This document shows, piece by piece, positions 12,601 through 39,189 of a stretch of DNA of 64,000 nt. Made by a program: the position numbers and the translations under genes. How positions within the stretch are numbered: the first letter of the stretch is position 1; the number at the start of each line of letters is the position of its first letter. The notes below the pieces were generated by a model, which worked only from the letters and a program-made list of their open reading frames with translations, made no database searches and had not been told where the DNA came from. Origin of the DNA: Eublepharis macularius (lineage: Eukaryota > Chordata > Lepidosauria > Squamata > Eublepharidae); assembly GCF_028583425.1 (NCBI RefSeq), contig NC_072796.1, positions 143,043,464 to 143,107,463 on the forward strand. The letters are read 5' to 3'.

Positions 12601-13461
12601 TGCCTGGCGCACTCGCGGAGGCGAGAGGAGCAGGAGGGGCGCGAAGCGGCTGAGCAGGGATCGCGCCCCGGGGACCAGAGGGCCGGCGGCGGGCGCGGTC
12701 AGGAGTTCAACCCGGGCGGGCGAGCGGGAAAGAGCCGCCGGCCCAAGAGGCAGCCCGTGCGCCGCTGCGGGGGGAGCCCGGCCAGGGACGGGGGTCTCTT
12801 GCCGGGCCTCACGGGACAAGCCCTGCAAGCGGCCCGGGCGCCCCAGAGCCGCGCTCCGCTTCCCCAGCTCAAGCCTCCAGCAGAGCCGCCGTCGTAGCGG
12901 GAGGGAAGGAAGGAAGGCGGGCGGGTGGGCGGGCGCCGCCGGCCCGTGACACAGGCGAGAAGCCCTCCGGGCCCGGCCCGGCCGCCCCTGCCCCTCGCTG
13001 AAGCACAGCCTCCCGCCCCAGCCGCCGGGGCGGCCAAAGGTCCCGCAGGGAGGCGGCGGCGCAGCCCGGGTCGAAGTCCGGCCCCGGGATGTCTCCAACG
13101 GGACGCCCGCAGAAGCGCCGCCCGTGACACGCGTCAAAGGCGCACGTCGGAACGTGCGAAAGGGGCCGGCCGGCAGGCCCCCTCCCTCCCTCCCTCCCTC
13201 CCGGGCGCGGCGGTACCTGAAGTCGGGGGTGGCGGGGGCGCCGTCGGGCTCGGGCTGGGCAGCGTCGCCGGCGCCCCTCCGGCTCTGGCTGGGCTCGCCT
13301 CGCCCTCCGCCGCGGGGCTCCTCCTGCCGCCTCCGCCGCGGGGCCCCGCCGCGCTCGGCCATCCCGTCGGCGCCCGCAGCCTCCGGCCGCTCCGCGCTTC
13401 TGCCGGGCGCCGCCTCCGTTGCCACCAGCGCCCCGGACCCCGCCCCCTCGGAAGCTGCCAT
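637..13461 (-). CDS. DGAT1: DGAT1, diacylglycerol O-acyltransferase 1 (5' part: coding exons 1-3)
   Basis: Three minus-strand exons join in frame: 13461-13217, 4941-4854 and 677-637. They encode an Arg/Pro/Gly-rich N-terminus, then a segment beginning [20 protein letters not shown] and ending at LENLI(K), which I recognise as the start of DGAT1, a membrane-bound O-acyltransferase of the ER that joins acyl-CoA to diacylglycerol. The first transmembrane helix starts around [10 protein letters not shown]. All splice sites are GT/AG and phases agree (AG|G between exons 1 and 2, phase 0 between 2 and 3, phase 2 after exon 3). The remaining exons with the MBOAT catalytic core lie beyond position 1, so this is cut by the window edge, not broken. 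Two in-frame starts exist: Met1 at 13461 and Met34 at 13362. Met34 opens [12 protein letters not shown], which resembles the mammalian MGDRGSSRRRR start, so the true protein may begin there. It is divergent from the TBC gene. Confidence 0.93.
2617..3108 (+). repeat. Partial copy of the 54.8-kb LTR-like element
   Basis: It aligns along its length with 54,810-55,310 (shared TATCAGAGATTCAACCA, CAGAGATTTATAGTTTT, TGTGCTATCATGTGAATAGA), with many differences, indicating an older insertion. It lies in intron 2 of DGAT1. Confidence 0.75.
3109..3165 (-). repeat. CR1-like LINE tail fragment
   Basis: The minus strand reads GGAATCATGGGGTTGGAAGG, then GCTCCCAAGGTCATGAAGTG, the pattern of CR1-type 3' regions in sauropsids. 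Confidence 0.5.
4854..4941 (-). CDS. DGAT1: DGAT1 coding exon 2
   Basis: This 88-bp exon lies between acceptor ctcttcag and donor gtaagt. It encodes [20 protein letters not shown] followed by ILNWCVVML, a highly conserved DGAT1 stretch that leads into the first membrane helix. Confidence 0.95.
5113..5695. repeat. Dispersed palindromic repeat with internal tandem expansion
   Basis: The flanks match the common repeat (AGAGTCCAGTAGCACCTTT on the left, AAAGGTGCTACTGGACT on the right). Between them a unit of about 55-60 bp containing GAAGAGAGCTGTGGTTCTC, AAGCTTAT and ACAATAAAGTTG is repeated about seven times. Units with ATATAATACAATAAAG recur every second copy in the middle, giving a dimer period near 115-120 bp. 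Confidence 0.85.
8200..8446 (-). repeat. tRNA-derived SINE, Sauria-SINE-like
   Basis: Read on the minus strand it starts GAGCCCTGTGGCGCATGC, has a B-box-like GAGTTCGATCC (8382-8372), and continues to GGGGAAGGCAATGGCAAACC and CTGCCAAGAAAATGTTGTGA. This is the layout of squamate SINEs whose tail resembles BovB. The family name is from memory. Confidence 0.65.
9275..9358 (-). repeat. tRNA-like SINE head, partial
   Basis: The minus strand reads GTAGTCCAGTGGTCAGAGTG, followed by a B-box-like GGTTCAGATCC. Only the head is clear. Confidence 0.5.
10120..10383 (-). repeat. tRNA-derived SINE, full-length type
   Basis: The minus strand reads GTGTGGGGTGTAGTGGTTAG, then GGCCAGTCACACACTCTCAG, GGGTTGTTGTGAGG and GCTTTGGATCCCCATTGCGG, ending in a TAAATAAA-rich tail. 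Three other good copies occur in this window (17.25, 20.5 and 56.1 kb). Confidence 0.75.
10460..10650. repeat. Palindromic repeat, variant subfamily
   Basis: Near its two ends it has GAGCCCAGTGGCACCATAAG and its inverted counterpart AAGGTGCCACTGGACTC. The middle reads GGCTCTCAAAGCTCACACCC. A second copy of this subfamily lies near 38.2-38.5 kb. Confidence 0.65.
10760..10870 (+). repeat. tRNA-like SINE head, partial
   Basis: CAATGGTTAGAGTGCTAACC followed by a B-box-like GGTTCAAACCC and the usual GAGCCAGTCACC. Truncated. Confidence 0.5.
11853..12030 (+). repeat. tRNA-derived SINE, second family
   Basis: A-box-like TGGCTCAGTGGTAGAGCA and B-box-like GGTTCCATGTTCAGTCCC are followed by GCAGGTGATGTGAAAGACC and CAGGCAGCTGCATGTATGAA. 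Related copies lie near 31.26 and 51.4 kb. Confidence 0.7.
12397..12580. repeat. Miniature inverted-repeat element (GGGTTGCCAAC family), best copy
   Basis: It begins GGGTTGCCAACTTCCAGGTG and ends CCTGGAGTTGGTAACCC, imperfect inverted termini; the body contains GAGATCTCCTGGAATGACCA. It borders the DGAT1 CpG island. Less complete relatives are at 44.26, 52.75 and 61.77 kb. Confidence 0.7.
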
Positions 13462-13680
13462 GGCCCCGCGCGGACGCCGTAGCAGCCGCTTCCCGCGCTC
13501 GGCACCACGGGAAATGGAGTCCCGGCCGCAGAGAGAGGGGCGGGCGGGCCAAGGACGCCCTTTTGTGCGGACGGGAGCGCCGCTGGGCCTGCCGGGAGAT
13601 GTAGTCCTTCCGACCTCCCTCGAGTTTCGCGCAGGGGATGGTGGAGGTTGTAGGCACCAGAGGTGAGCGAGGGCCGAGGA
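12590..13680. promoter_or_regulatory. DGAT1: CpG island over the DGAT1 first exon and promoter
   Basis: This is dense CpG and G+C sequence surrounding exon 1. Just upstream of the coding start on the minus strand, 13607-13590 reads GGACTACATCTCCCGGCA, a good match to the ZNF143/THAP11-type ACTACA-TCCC promoter motif. No TATA box was seen. This is a typical housekeeping promoter layout. Confidence 0.7.
13217..13461 (-). CDS. DGAT1: DGAT1 coding exon 1
   Basis: This exon has 245 coding bases, ending ...TPDF plus AG before donor gtaccg. It encodes 81 residues of low-complexity, Arg-rich cytosolic N-terminus. An ATG at 13461 and another at 13362 are in frame, and both have G at -3 and +4. The family alignment favours the second (MAERG...RRRR). 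Confidence 0.88.
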
Positions 13681-14029
13681 ATGCCCTTGAGAAGCCGAAA
13701 GTTGACAGGGCCGGTACCGAGTGCAAACAGCGTGCGAAACTAGCCTACTCCGGCTTGACACGTGGTTCTTCCAACGCGTGTGAATGAAACGCATTCGCGT
13801 AGACAGTCGTGCTTGGCCTTCTACCCATCTTGCTTGCAACTTGAAAAGAGTTTTAAATGGGCAGCAGTAGCCTGATGGAAAGTAAAGTGTGTACATTATG
13901 TAATCCGCCTTGAGTCTCAGTGAGAAATGCGGACAGATAATGATGATATTGATAATGGTGATGATAACAACAACAACAATAATAATAGACCGCGTAACAT
14001 AATCGCTCGTTAGAGGGGTTGAGCTGGCG

Positions 14030-14440
14030 GCCCGGCCGGCTCTGTTGGTCAATCACCTTTTCGCTTATCCCCGGCGAACGAACGGAGCGGGCCCGGCGGA
14101 GGGAGCCTGTCCTTTGCGCCTGCAGACACTCGAGGTGGGACCCAAGCCAGGCTCTGCGCCCTTTCTCTGCGCCTCGCGTAACTGCATCGGCCTCTGGGGC
14201 GCCCCGGAGCCGCTTCCGTTTCGCTTTGCCGTCCGAGGGAAGCGGGCCGGCCCCAGTGCTGTCACTCGCCCGTCACCTTTCCCAGGCTGCGCCCAGGTCG
14301 CTCTTGAGCAGCCAGCGCGGCTTGGCCATCCGTCTCCGGACGGTCAGTGCAAGGCCGGCCCGAGCCCGCTGCCTTCGGAACGCCTGGCGCAAGATTGCGC
14401 CACGCCAGACCTCCGCGGCACAGTTTTGTCGGGAGTTTTT
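14030..14440. other. Second CpG-rich block between DGAT1 and the TBC gene
   Basis: This G+C- and CpG-rich stretch has no exon I can support. It is separated from the DGAT1 island by an A+T-rich repeat tail (13,850-13,990). It could be an alternative promoter or untranslated first exon for either neighbour; nothing in the sequence decides. Confidence 0.35.
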
Positions 14441-14507
14441 TTCAGCCCCAGTATGCCTGACTTTAGGCTGGGGCTCAACAAGTCTCAGATTTGGTTTTGG
14501 TTCTTAT

Positions 14508-14766
14508 CGGGGCTTTTTTTCAGCTGGAACACACAGAACGGAGTTCTATGGCACCGCTTGAAAATGGTCCCCTGGCTGGTGGCCCCGCCCCCTGATCTCC
14601 AGACAGAGGGGAGTTGAGATTGCCCTGGGGCCAGCAGCCACGTGACCATTTTCACCAAGGGCCATTTAAACTTTAAAAAAACTCCCCCTTTGTTCCAACT
14701 GAGCCAAAGTGGCGTCATTGTGCTGCTCTGAGCTCCACCATCTCTTTTCCCAGCAAAAAAGCCCTG
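14508..14766. mobile_element. hAT-type miniature element, copy 1
   Basis: Ends are CGGGGCTTTTTTT and GCAAAAAAGCCCTG. Flanks GTTCTTAT (14500-14507) and GTTCTAAT (14767-14774) match at 7 of 8 bases, the 8-bp target repeat of hAT elements. No coding capacity. Confidence 0.85.
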
Positions 14767-15132
14767 GTTCTAATGATTCGGGTTACCCCATATACTGCGG
14801 GCCTTTGGTCATAAATGACAAGAAACAGTAAAGCCCTGGAGATCAGGGTTTGTGGTAACAATAACGAGAAAATACCGCCATTCAAACGCAAAACCGGAAG
14901 TATGAAAAGGGAACCTAAAATTTGAGGCTGATTCTTGGAGCCAAAGAAAGTGTGTCAAAGCCTGCTTTACACTTGGTGGCTCTGAACGTCACTAGCTATT
15001 TTGTTTTCCGTCCACCCTCTTGGGAGAGACCTTTTTGGGTCTTTTGGTATCTACAAACTCTGCTAGAGATGCCTGTCCCAAGGTTAAGGTTAGGCTGCTA
15101 GGCCCAACCTTCTAGGAGAAGCCCTGGCCCAG

Positions 15133-15341
<209 letters not shown>

Positions 15342-16540
15342 ATCTGGCCCCCTTCCTAGGATGCAAAGGAGCCCATTACCGACATTACTGACTTTTTCTC
15401 CCAGAGATCCCTGCAATTCAGAGACACCCCCCCCCCAGGCCCCTTCATGGGTCTAGCCATTCTGCTACCAGCACATTTTTTTCCAAAGAAGAAATGTTAC
15501 ACCCACTGGATTTCTTCTTTTAATGTCTTGTGCACTGTGATCTAAACCGTAAGTCCTGCTCCCTTTAGTGGGACTTAATCCCTAGCAAGTGTACACACGG
15601 CTGCAGCCTCAAGGGCACCAGTATCTTTTTCTGACATACACCTTGGCAACCAAAATTTTGTTTCATGCCAGTGTGGGACTTCAGTGCCAGCACCGCCGGG
15701 ACTCAGAGGAAACCGTTCCCTTCCTTGCCTCCACCCCCACAGTGCTGAAACTCAGTGTTTTGCAAAGGAGGAAATGAAAGACATTGATGTGTTAATTTTC
15801 AGTTTGGTTGACAACTTGAGGAAGTCCTTTGTTATCCCACATTTGTGGAGAGAACAGCTCTGTGGGTGTCTTCAGAGGGCTTTCTCCTATGGCAAGGAAG
15901 TGTCACAAGCAGCAGAAGAAACAAAGCAATCCGCAGAGGATAATCACTGGAGCGGGTGGGGCCAGTGTGGGGGGGGGAGGCTCACAGGCGAACCTTTGGG
16001 GATCCAGGATGCTTCCGAGCCCGCTACTAAATGCTCCACAACAACAACCGTGCCAGGATCTTTCCTCACTAGGGCTCACGGCAAGAAAGAGCACCAGACC
16101 ATGTTAGTCACCTGGAACCCCTTCAAAGGAACTCCACGTGCTTCCAGTTTGCGACCGCCTTTCTCACTGAGACTCACGGCGGATTACACAGTATGAGGTT
16201 AATACAATCAGTATCAAGAAAGTACATTTCTAGGGCTGCTCACCTTTCAGTCCCCTCATCAGGTAGGATCCACATACCCACAGGGCTGCCTCTTCCCCTG
16301 GGAAACCCACATTGCCAATCTGGAGCTCCAAGCTGACCCTTCTGACCATGTCGTCTAAGGGCCTGGGAGAGTGGGCGGGGCTCCTGGGCTCCTGAACGGA
16401 TTACCTGAAGGGGTTCAGAAGGCCCTCAGGCTTGTTTCTTCGGCTTTCGAGCAATCATCATGACCACTTAGTTTTACTCGAGCATTCTGTACTCTCATGT
16501 GTTTGAGTTTAGGCAGTAACAATTTCTTAATGTTTTAGAT
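15342..16540. other. Intergenic DNA between DGAT1 and the TBC gene
   Basis: No exon was recognised. A repeat tail with TTTCTCACTGAGACTCACGG lies near 16,160; the rest is unassigned. Confidence 0.5.
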
Positions 16541-16640
16541 CCAGAGGAGTTAGCTGTGTTAGATGCATCTGATGAAGAGAGCTGTGGTTCTAGAAAGCTT
16601 ATGCTACAATAAAGTTGGTTAGTCTCTTTACTATTTATTA
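16540..16640. repeat. Palindromic repeat, partial
   Basis: It contains ATCCAGAGGAGTTAGCTGTG, GAAGAGAGCTGTGGTTCT and AAGCTTATGCTACAATAAAG. One arm and part of the other are present. Confidence 0.7.
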
Positions 16641-16799
16641 ATGTTTTAGTTGGCTTGAACTGTGGAAAGACAGGATATGCATTTTTAAGGGATGTTTTAA
16701 AAGTCATATGGAGCAAATCCCTTTCACTAGAGTTCAGATGCTGGGATCCACCTTTAAAGTTGCACAGAATAAAAAAAATGGGATGTGAAGGGAGGACTG

Positions 16800-17212
16800 T
16801 GGCAGTTTGAGAACTATTAATTTGTGATTTTATAAAGAGAAGAGAGAAGTAACTTTACCATTAATGGAAAATTTAGTTATTAATTAACCTAAGATAGTAT
16901 TATTAGTAAGGAGATTTTATTAAAAATATACAGTTTAAATTGTGACGTAGAGAATGGATATATTCGTGGATTTGATATAGTATATATAAAAGAATTTGAA
17001 TATGCTTAGAGTAAGAGATATAATATATATATGATTTAGAAGAATATAGTTGAAAATAAGTTAAGTAATAAGATAGGTTAAGGGTTGGAAAGCTGTTGGA
17101 AGTCTACAAGGAGGGGGGAGGGAAAGGGTGGTGGTTGATATAAATTAGGTAAGATGGGGAATGTGTGTATTAATTATGTACTCACCAATAATTTTTTTTA
17201 AAAAAAATAAAA
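16800..17212 (+). repeat. A+T-rich LINE-like 3' end (L1-like, tentative)
   Basis: The A+T-rich body is followed by AGGGTTGGAAAGCTGTTGGA, a GGAGGGGGGAGGGAAAGGG purine run and an A-rich tail at 17,196-17,212, the layout of an L1 3' UTR. Confidence 0.4.
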
Positions 17213-17253
17213 TTGCACAGAATACACTAAAGATGACAAGCAGACAGACAAAA

Positions 17254-17460
17254 GCCAGTGTGGTGTAGTGGTTAGAGTGTCAGGTTAGGACCTGGGAGAT
17301 CCAAGTTCAAATCCCCTCTCTGCAGTGGAAGCCGCACCCTCTCAGCCTAACCTACCTCATAGGATCTCCTCTGGATCTACCTCACAGGGTTGCTGTGAGG
17401 ATAAAACGGAGAACAGAACTACATAAGCAGCATTAGGTTCCCATTATGGAGAAAGGTGGG
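17254..17460 (+). repeat. tRNA-derived SINE, same family as 10.1 kb
   Basis: GTGTGGTGTAGTGGTTAGAG at the head, GTTCAAATCCCC at the B box, CACAGGGTTGCTGTGAGGAT in the body, and a 3' part ending in GGAGAAAGGTGGGGTA. Confidence 0.8.
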
Positions 17461-17615
17461 GTAGGAAGGAAGGAAATCAGGTGTTGCTACCAGGCCCAGG
17501 GCCCTGACCTGGATAGCCCAGGTGAGCCTGATCTCATCAGCTCTCAGAAGCTAAGCAGGGTTGGCCTGGTTAGTAATTGGATAGGAGACCCCCAACAAAG
17601 ACCAGGGTTGCAGAA

Positions 17616-17795
17616 TCAAAAAAGAGTCCAGTAGCACCTTTAAGACTAACCAACTTTATTGTAGCATAAGCTTTCGAGAACTATGATTCTCAAAAGCTTA
17701 TGCTACAATAAAGTTGGTTATTCTTGAAGGTGCTACTGGACTCTTTTTGATTTTGCTACTACAGACTAACACGGCTAACTCCTCTGCATCTTTGA
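17616..17795. repeat. Palindromic repeat
   Basis: The arms AGAGTCCAGTAGCACCTTTA and AAGGTGCTACTGGACTCT face each other around AAGCTTTCGAGAACTATGA. Confidence 0.8.
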
Positions 17796-18399
17796 CCAGG
17801 GTTGCAGAGGCAGCGATGGCAACCCAACCCCGGGGGGCGGGGGGAGAGGGGTGTCACCATTAGTCAACTATGACTTGAGGGCACTTTCCACCTCCACCAC
17901 CTGGCCCAGGGCTGAGCTAACCCAGCCACATCGATTGTTCTTGAAAATGAATAACTGGAAAAGTAACACAGAGTTTGCTCTCCGACATGACAGGCCCGGC
18001 TCTCCCCACTGCCTCTCTCTGCTTACACCACCCGGCACTGGGAGCTGATGCTGGTGCCTGCAGCTAGTAGACTATTAAGCTCGCACACACCTGACAGCTG
18101 GAAAGATGCCAGAGGGGCTGTGCCTCCACACAAGAGAAGTGCCCTGGAAGTAATCCGGGCTTGGTTTGAAATTGCAGCTAACAAATGTAGAGAAATGCTG
18201 ACACACACACACAGGCATCTAGGGCCTACGAAAAGACCAAAGGAACAAGCCATTGCCCATCTTTTATTATTTTTTTATTTGTGCCATTATGTCAACTTTT
18301 AAAGGACCTTGGGGGGGAAAGAAGGGGTAGTTGTCCAATTCAGCCACCTGGGACAGGCCAAGAATGCTTTAACCTGCGGGGAGGGGAGGTGGTCTTGGG

Positions 18400-19070
18400 T
18401 TTAGGGGTTTTTATAAGTCGGGGTGGCACGTAGTGGAGACAGCCGAGTTCGGAGCCTGAATCTCTGACTCTGGGAAGCTCCTACCCTGGAAAGCGAGTTG
18501 GTCTTCAAGGTCTTTCTGGACTGGAATCTCGCCCTTCCACTACAGACCAGCACGGCTCCCCCTCCGAAACTGACCTGGCCGCGGAGCTCTCGCCAGGTGT
18601 CTGCAGCCGAGCAATGGCAGCCGAGCCGAGCCGAGCCTACCCCGCTGGGTCGATGTGAGAAGAGAGCCCCTTCGACAGCAACGCTGAGATCAATGAACAG
18701 ACCATCAGCCCCACAAATCAACGGTTTTGTTGCAAGTCTTCGGCGTGCAGAAGCAGTTCGGGTCTTGCCTGGAGGCCCGCTGCGCCCCACGACCCCTCTC
18801 CAGGGCAGGCTCTCTCCTCCCGGCCCGGCCCGGCGTTCGTGGCACTCGCAGGCTTGCCGCAATGACTCCGGCCGGCTCGGCACCCGCAAGAACTACAACT
18901 CCCAAGAGAGCTTGCGCCGCCACCCGCCCACTCTCGCTTCCCGGTTTGGATTGACGGGGCTTTGATCCATTGGGCTCCTGGCACGGTGTCAGCTTCTCCA
19001 ATGAGGACGGCTGGAGGCGGGGACTCCTCCCCGGGGACCACGCCGCTGCTGCCCAGCTGCTTCGGGGGGG
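18400..19070 (+). promoter_or_regulatory. Promoter/CpG island of the TBC1D20-family gene
   Basis: The sequence becomes CpG-rich from about 18.56 kb and stays so through exon 1 to about 19.75 kb. At 18892-18904 it reads ACTACAACTCCCA, a ZNF143-type promoter motif about 170 bp before the coding ATG. No TATA box was seen. The first 160 bp (18,400-18,560) include a piece of a dispersed palindromic repeat. Confidence 0.6.
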
Positions 19071-37036
<17,966 letters not shown>

Positions 37037-37529
37037 CATCGGGCGCGATTTCCGCAATGAACAAACAGCACCAAAGAGTCCAGATTCCCTGGAATGCTCT
37101 GACGGATGCAAGGCAGACTGAACGCAGGCCCACGGCCCATCCTGGCTGCTGCCAAGTGAGACCCGTGGGCCAGCCGTGCGCGCCTGCTTCGGTGGCACTG
37201 AAGCCCAACTCCAGAGCCGAGAATTCCAGGAAGAGGAGTGGGCTTCCTGCCTGCACAGAGCTGTCACTGCCAGGAGCATTTGCTCCCAGAGCAGCACTGC
37301 CACGCCCCTTCCTTGTGTGTGTGTGTGCATGCGCATGCATGGCTTCGCATGGGCTACAGGTGGTAAACTGCTTCGGTCTGAACATTGCCCAGAACTTAAC
37401 CCACCCCAAACTGATGGTCACCCAGGCAGCTTCCTCCTAGGTGAGGTCTTGGCCAGCTTGTAAGACAGCAGATTTCTCGTGCCCCACAGTAGAAGGCTCT
37501 ATGGCAGGAAAGCGTTGGCCGGGGCAAGA

Positions 37530-37702
37530 TGGGGCTGATGAAGAGAGCTGTGGTTCTTGAAAGCTAGCGATGCATCTGACGAAGAGAGCTGTGGTTCTCA
37601 AAAGCTTATGCTACAATAAAGCGGGTTAGTCTTCAAGGTGCTACTGGACTCTTTACTATTTTGCGACTACAGACTAACATGGCTAACTCCTCTGGATCTC
37701 TT
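37530..37702. repeat. Palindromic repeat in the TBC gene 3' flank
   Basis: It contains GAAGAGAGCTGTGGTTCTC twice and AAGGTGCTACTGGACTCTT once, and supplies an AATAAA at 37615-37620. Confidence 0.75.
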
Positions 37703-38154
37703 GGAGCAATGACACCCACCACGTTCCAGGGACAGAACCTCTGATGTCCAAGCAAAACCAGGACTTCTTTATAAATCAATATTTATTAGGGAATGGCTGA
37801 CAACAGGCACACTACTGCATAAGCAAAATAAACAGCATTGATCTGCTGGTTACTGAAATGTGCCCTAAGCTGCCTGGAACATGCTTTGAGGAATGGGTTT
37901 GGAATCCTTTGCTGCTCTCAGGCCTGCTCAGTTCTCAGCTGTGGTCCTGGATTCTAAGACAGTCTTTTTGGGGTGCCCCTTCATTCTGCTACAGCACCTG
38001 CCAGCTTGGACCCCAATGACTTGATTGGGTTCTCCGTGTGCAAGGACGCTGAATGTGGTCACGTGCCGAGGTGGTGGCGGCCGCGGCAGCAGCAAAGATT
38101 CCTGAGTTTGCCTGAGTGGGCTAGAAGGTGTGAGTGTGATCCAATTTTTGTTTG

Positions 38155-38515
38155 TTCCAGGTAGGTAGCTGTGTTGGTCTGCAGTAGAACAGCAGGATTT
38201 GGGTCCATTGGCACTTTGGAGACCGGTAAGATTTTCAGGGTGTAAGCTTTTGCGAGTCAAAACTCCCTTCTTCAGATACAGGGAGGTGGATGGGGTTAGA
38301 TCACTCCAGATGCTGATTTCTGCTCCAGTGAAGTTGCATTGGACCTTTCCATCCTGAATCTCTTCTTTGGTTCACCCCTCACCTCCTTACTGGGATACAA
38401 AGGCTCAGGGATCAGCCCTGCTCCCTGTATCTGAAAAAGGGAGCTTTGACTCTTAAAAGCTTATACCCCGAAAATCTTTTTGGTCTCTAAGTTGCCACTG
38501 GACTGAAATCCGTGT
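38155..38515. repeat. Palindromic repeat, variant subfamily, split copy
   Basis: The left arm (GTCCATTGGCACTTTGGAGA, near 38,205) and the right arm (TCTAAGTTGCCACTGGACTG, near 38,487) are separated by about 260 bp. Part of that spacing is unrelated sequence. Confidence 0.6.
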
Positions 38516-39075
38516 TTTGGTTGCCCCTCCTGAACACAGCTGCTGAACTGATTACCTCCTTCCCTGTTGGACATTTCAACTATTGCCGGGTGAAATGGTG
38601 TGCAGTCGGGGAGGCGGGGAGGCGGGGAGGCCAGCTCTCCTGCCCGAGATCGTCTTTTCCTGTGCCCCAGTCACGCCTCTTGCCTTGGCAAAAATGAAAG
38701 TCAGGCTCAGGTTTAAGGAGCCGGCGGAGCAGAACCTTGTGAAGCAACGGGAAGCTACGTAACAGAAAATAAATACTTTTGACTAATTCCAGGGGCCCAC
38801 GTGTGATTGTTAAACATATTACTTAAGTAGAAAGCTGAGGCAAGTCCCCCCCCCTCTTCCTTTAAAGAATGTCAATATGGAGAGCCTGGTTTTCATTTGC
38901 AAAACTATGCGGGAGTGAAAATATTAAATCCCCAAGTCTCCCCTCCAAGACACCCTGGTTTGAAGCTTCAGTCGAGCTGGGGGGGGGGGCGGATTTCTGC
39001 TAACGGCCAGTCCCGGTGGTCATATGGCAAAGGAGGGGGGAGGACAAATGATGCAGGGGCTCCAAGCCCCCTAGC

Positions 39076-39189
39076 CTAGTCAAGGGGCCGGAAGGTGAGC
39101 AGCGGGGGCTTCTCTGGCATGAGAATGAAGCCAAAAACAGTTTTAATGTCTGCCTTGGAAACGGTGTCAATCTTGAAGTTCCGCAGGAC
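39076..39189 (-). CDS. CYP11B: CYP11B exon 9 (C-terminus)
   Basis: This 114-bp exon runs from acceptor gttccag to stop TAG at 39078-39076. It encodes VLRNFKIDTVSKADIKTVFG and FILMPEKPPLLTFRPLD. Confidence 0.95.
   Translation of the reverse strand, partial: VLRNFKIDTVSKADIKTVFGFILMPEKPPLLTFRPLD

Larger units (their letters stand above)
4942..13216 (-). other. DGAT1: DGAT1 intron 1
   Basis: This 8.3-kb intron is rich in repeats: an expanded palindromic repeat (5.1-5.7 kb), SINEs near 8.2, 9.3, 10.1, 10.8 and 11.85 kb, and a miniature element at 12.4 kb. No further exon was recognised. The many open frames in G+C-rich DNA here are not coding. Confidence 0.7.
37037..39075. other. Convergent intergenic region (3' flanks of the TBC gene and CYP11B)
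   Basis: The two genes end 2.0 kb apart. The space holds two palindromic repeats and the likely 3' UTRs; no additional gene was seen. No convincing minus-strand AATAAA lies close to the CYP11B stop. Confidence 0.6.

Noticed and set aside
12376-14052. Open frame of 558 codons on the minus strand across the DGAT1 promoter
   Set aside because: Only its middle (from 13,461) is real coding sequence, as DGAT1 exon 1. The rest is G+C-rich DNA and intron that happens to lack stops.
17254-17300. tRNA gene
   Set aside because: A- and B-box-like sequences here and at the other SINE heads lack a complete cloverleaf and are followed by SINE bodies.
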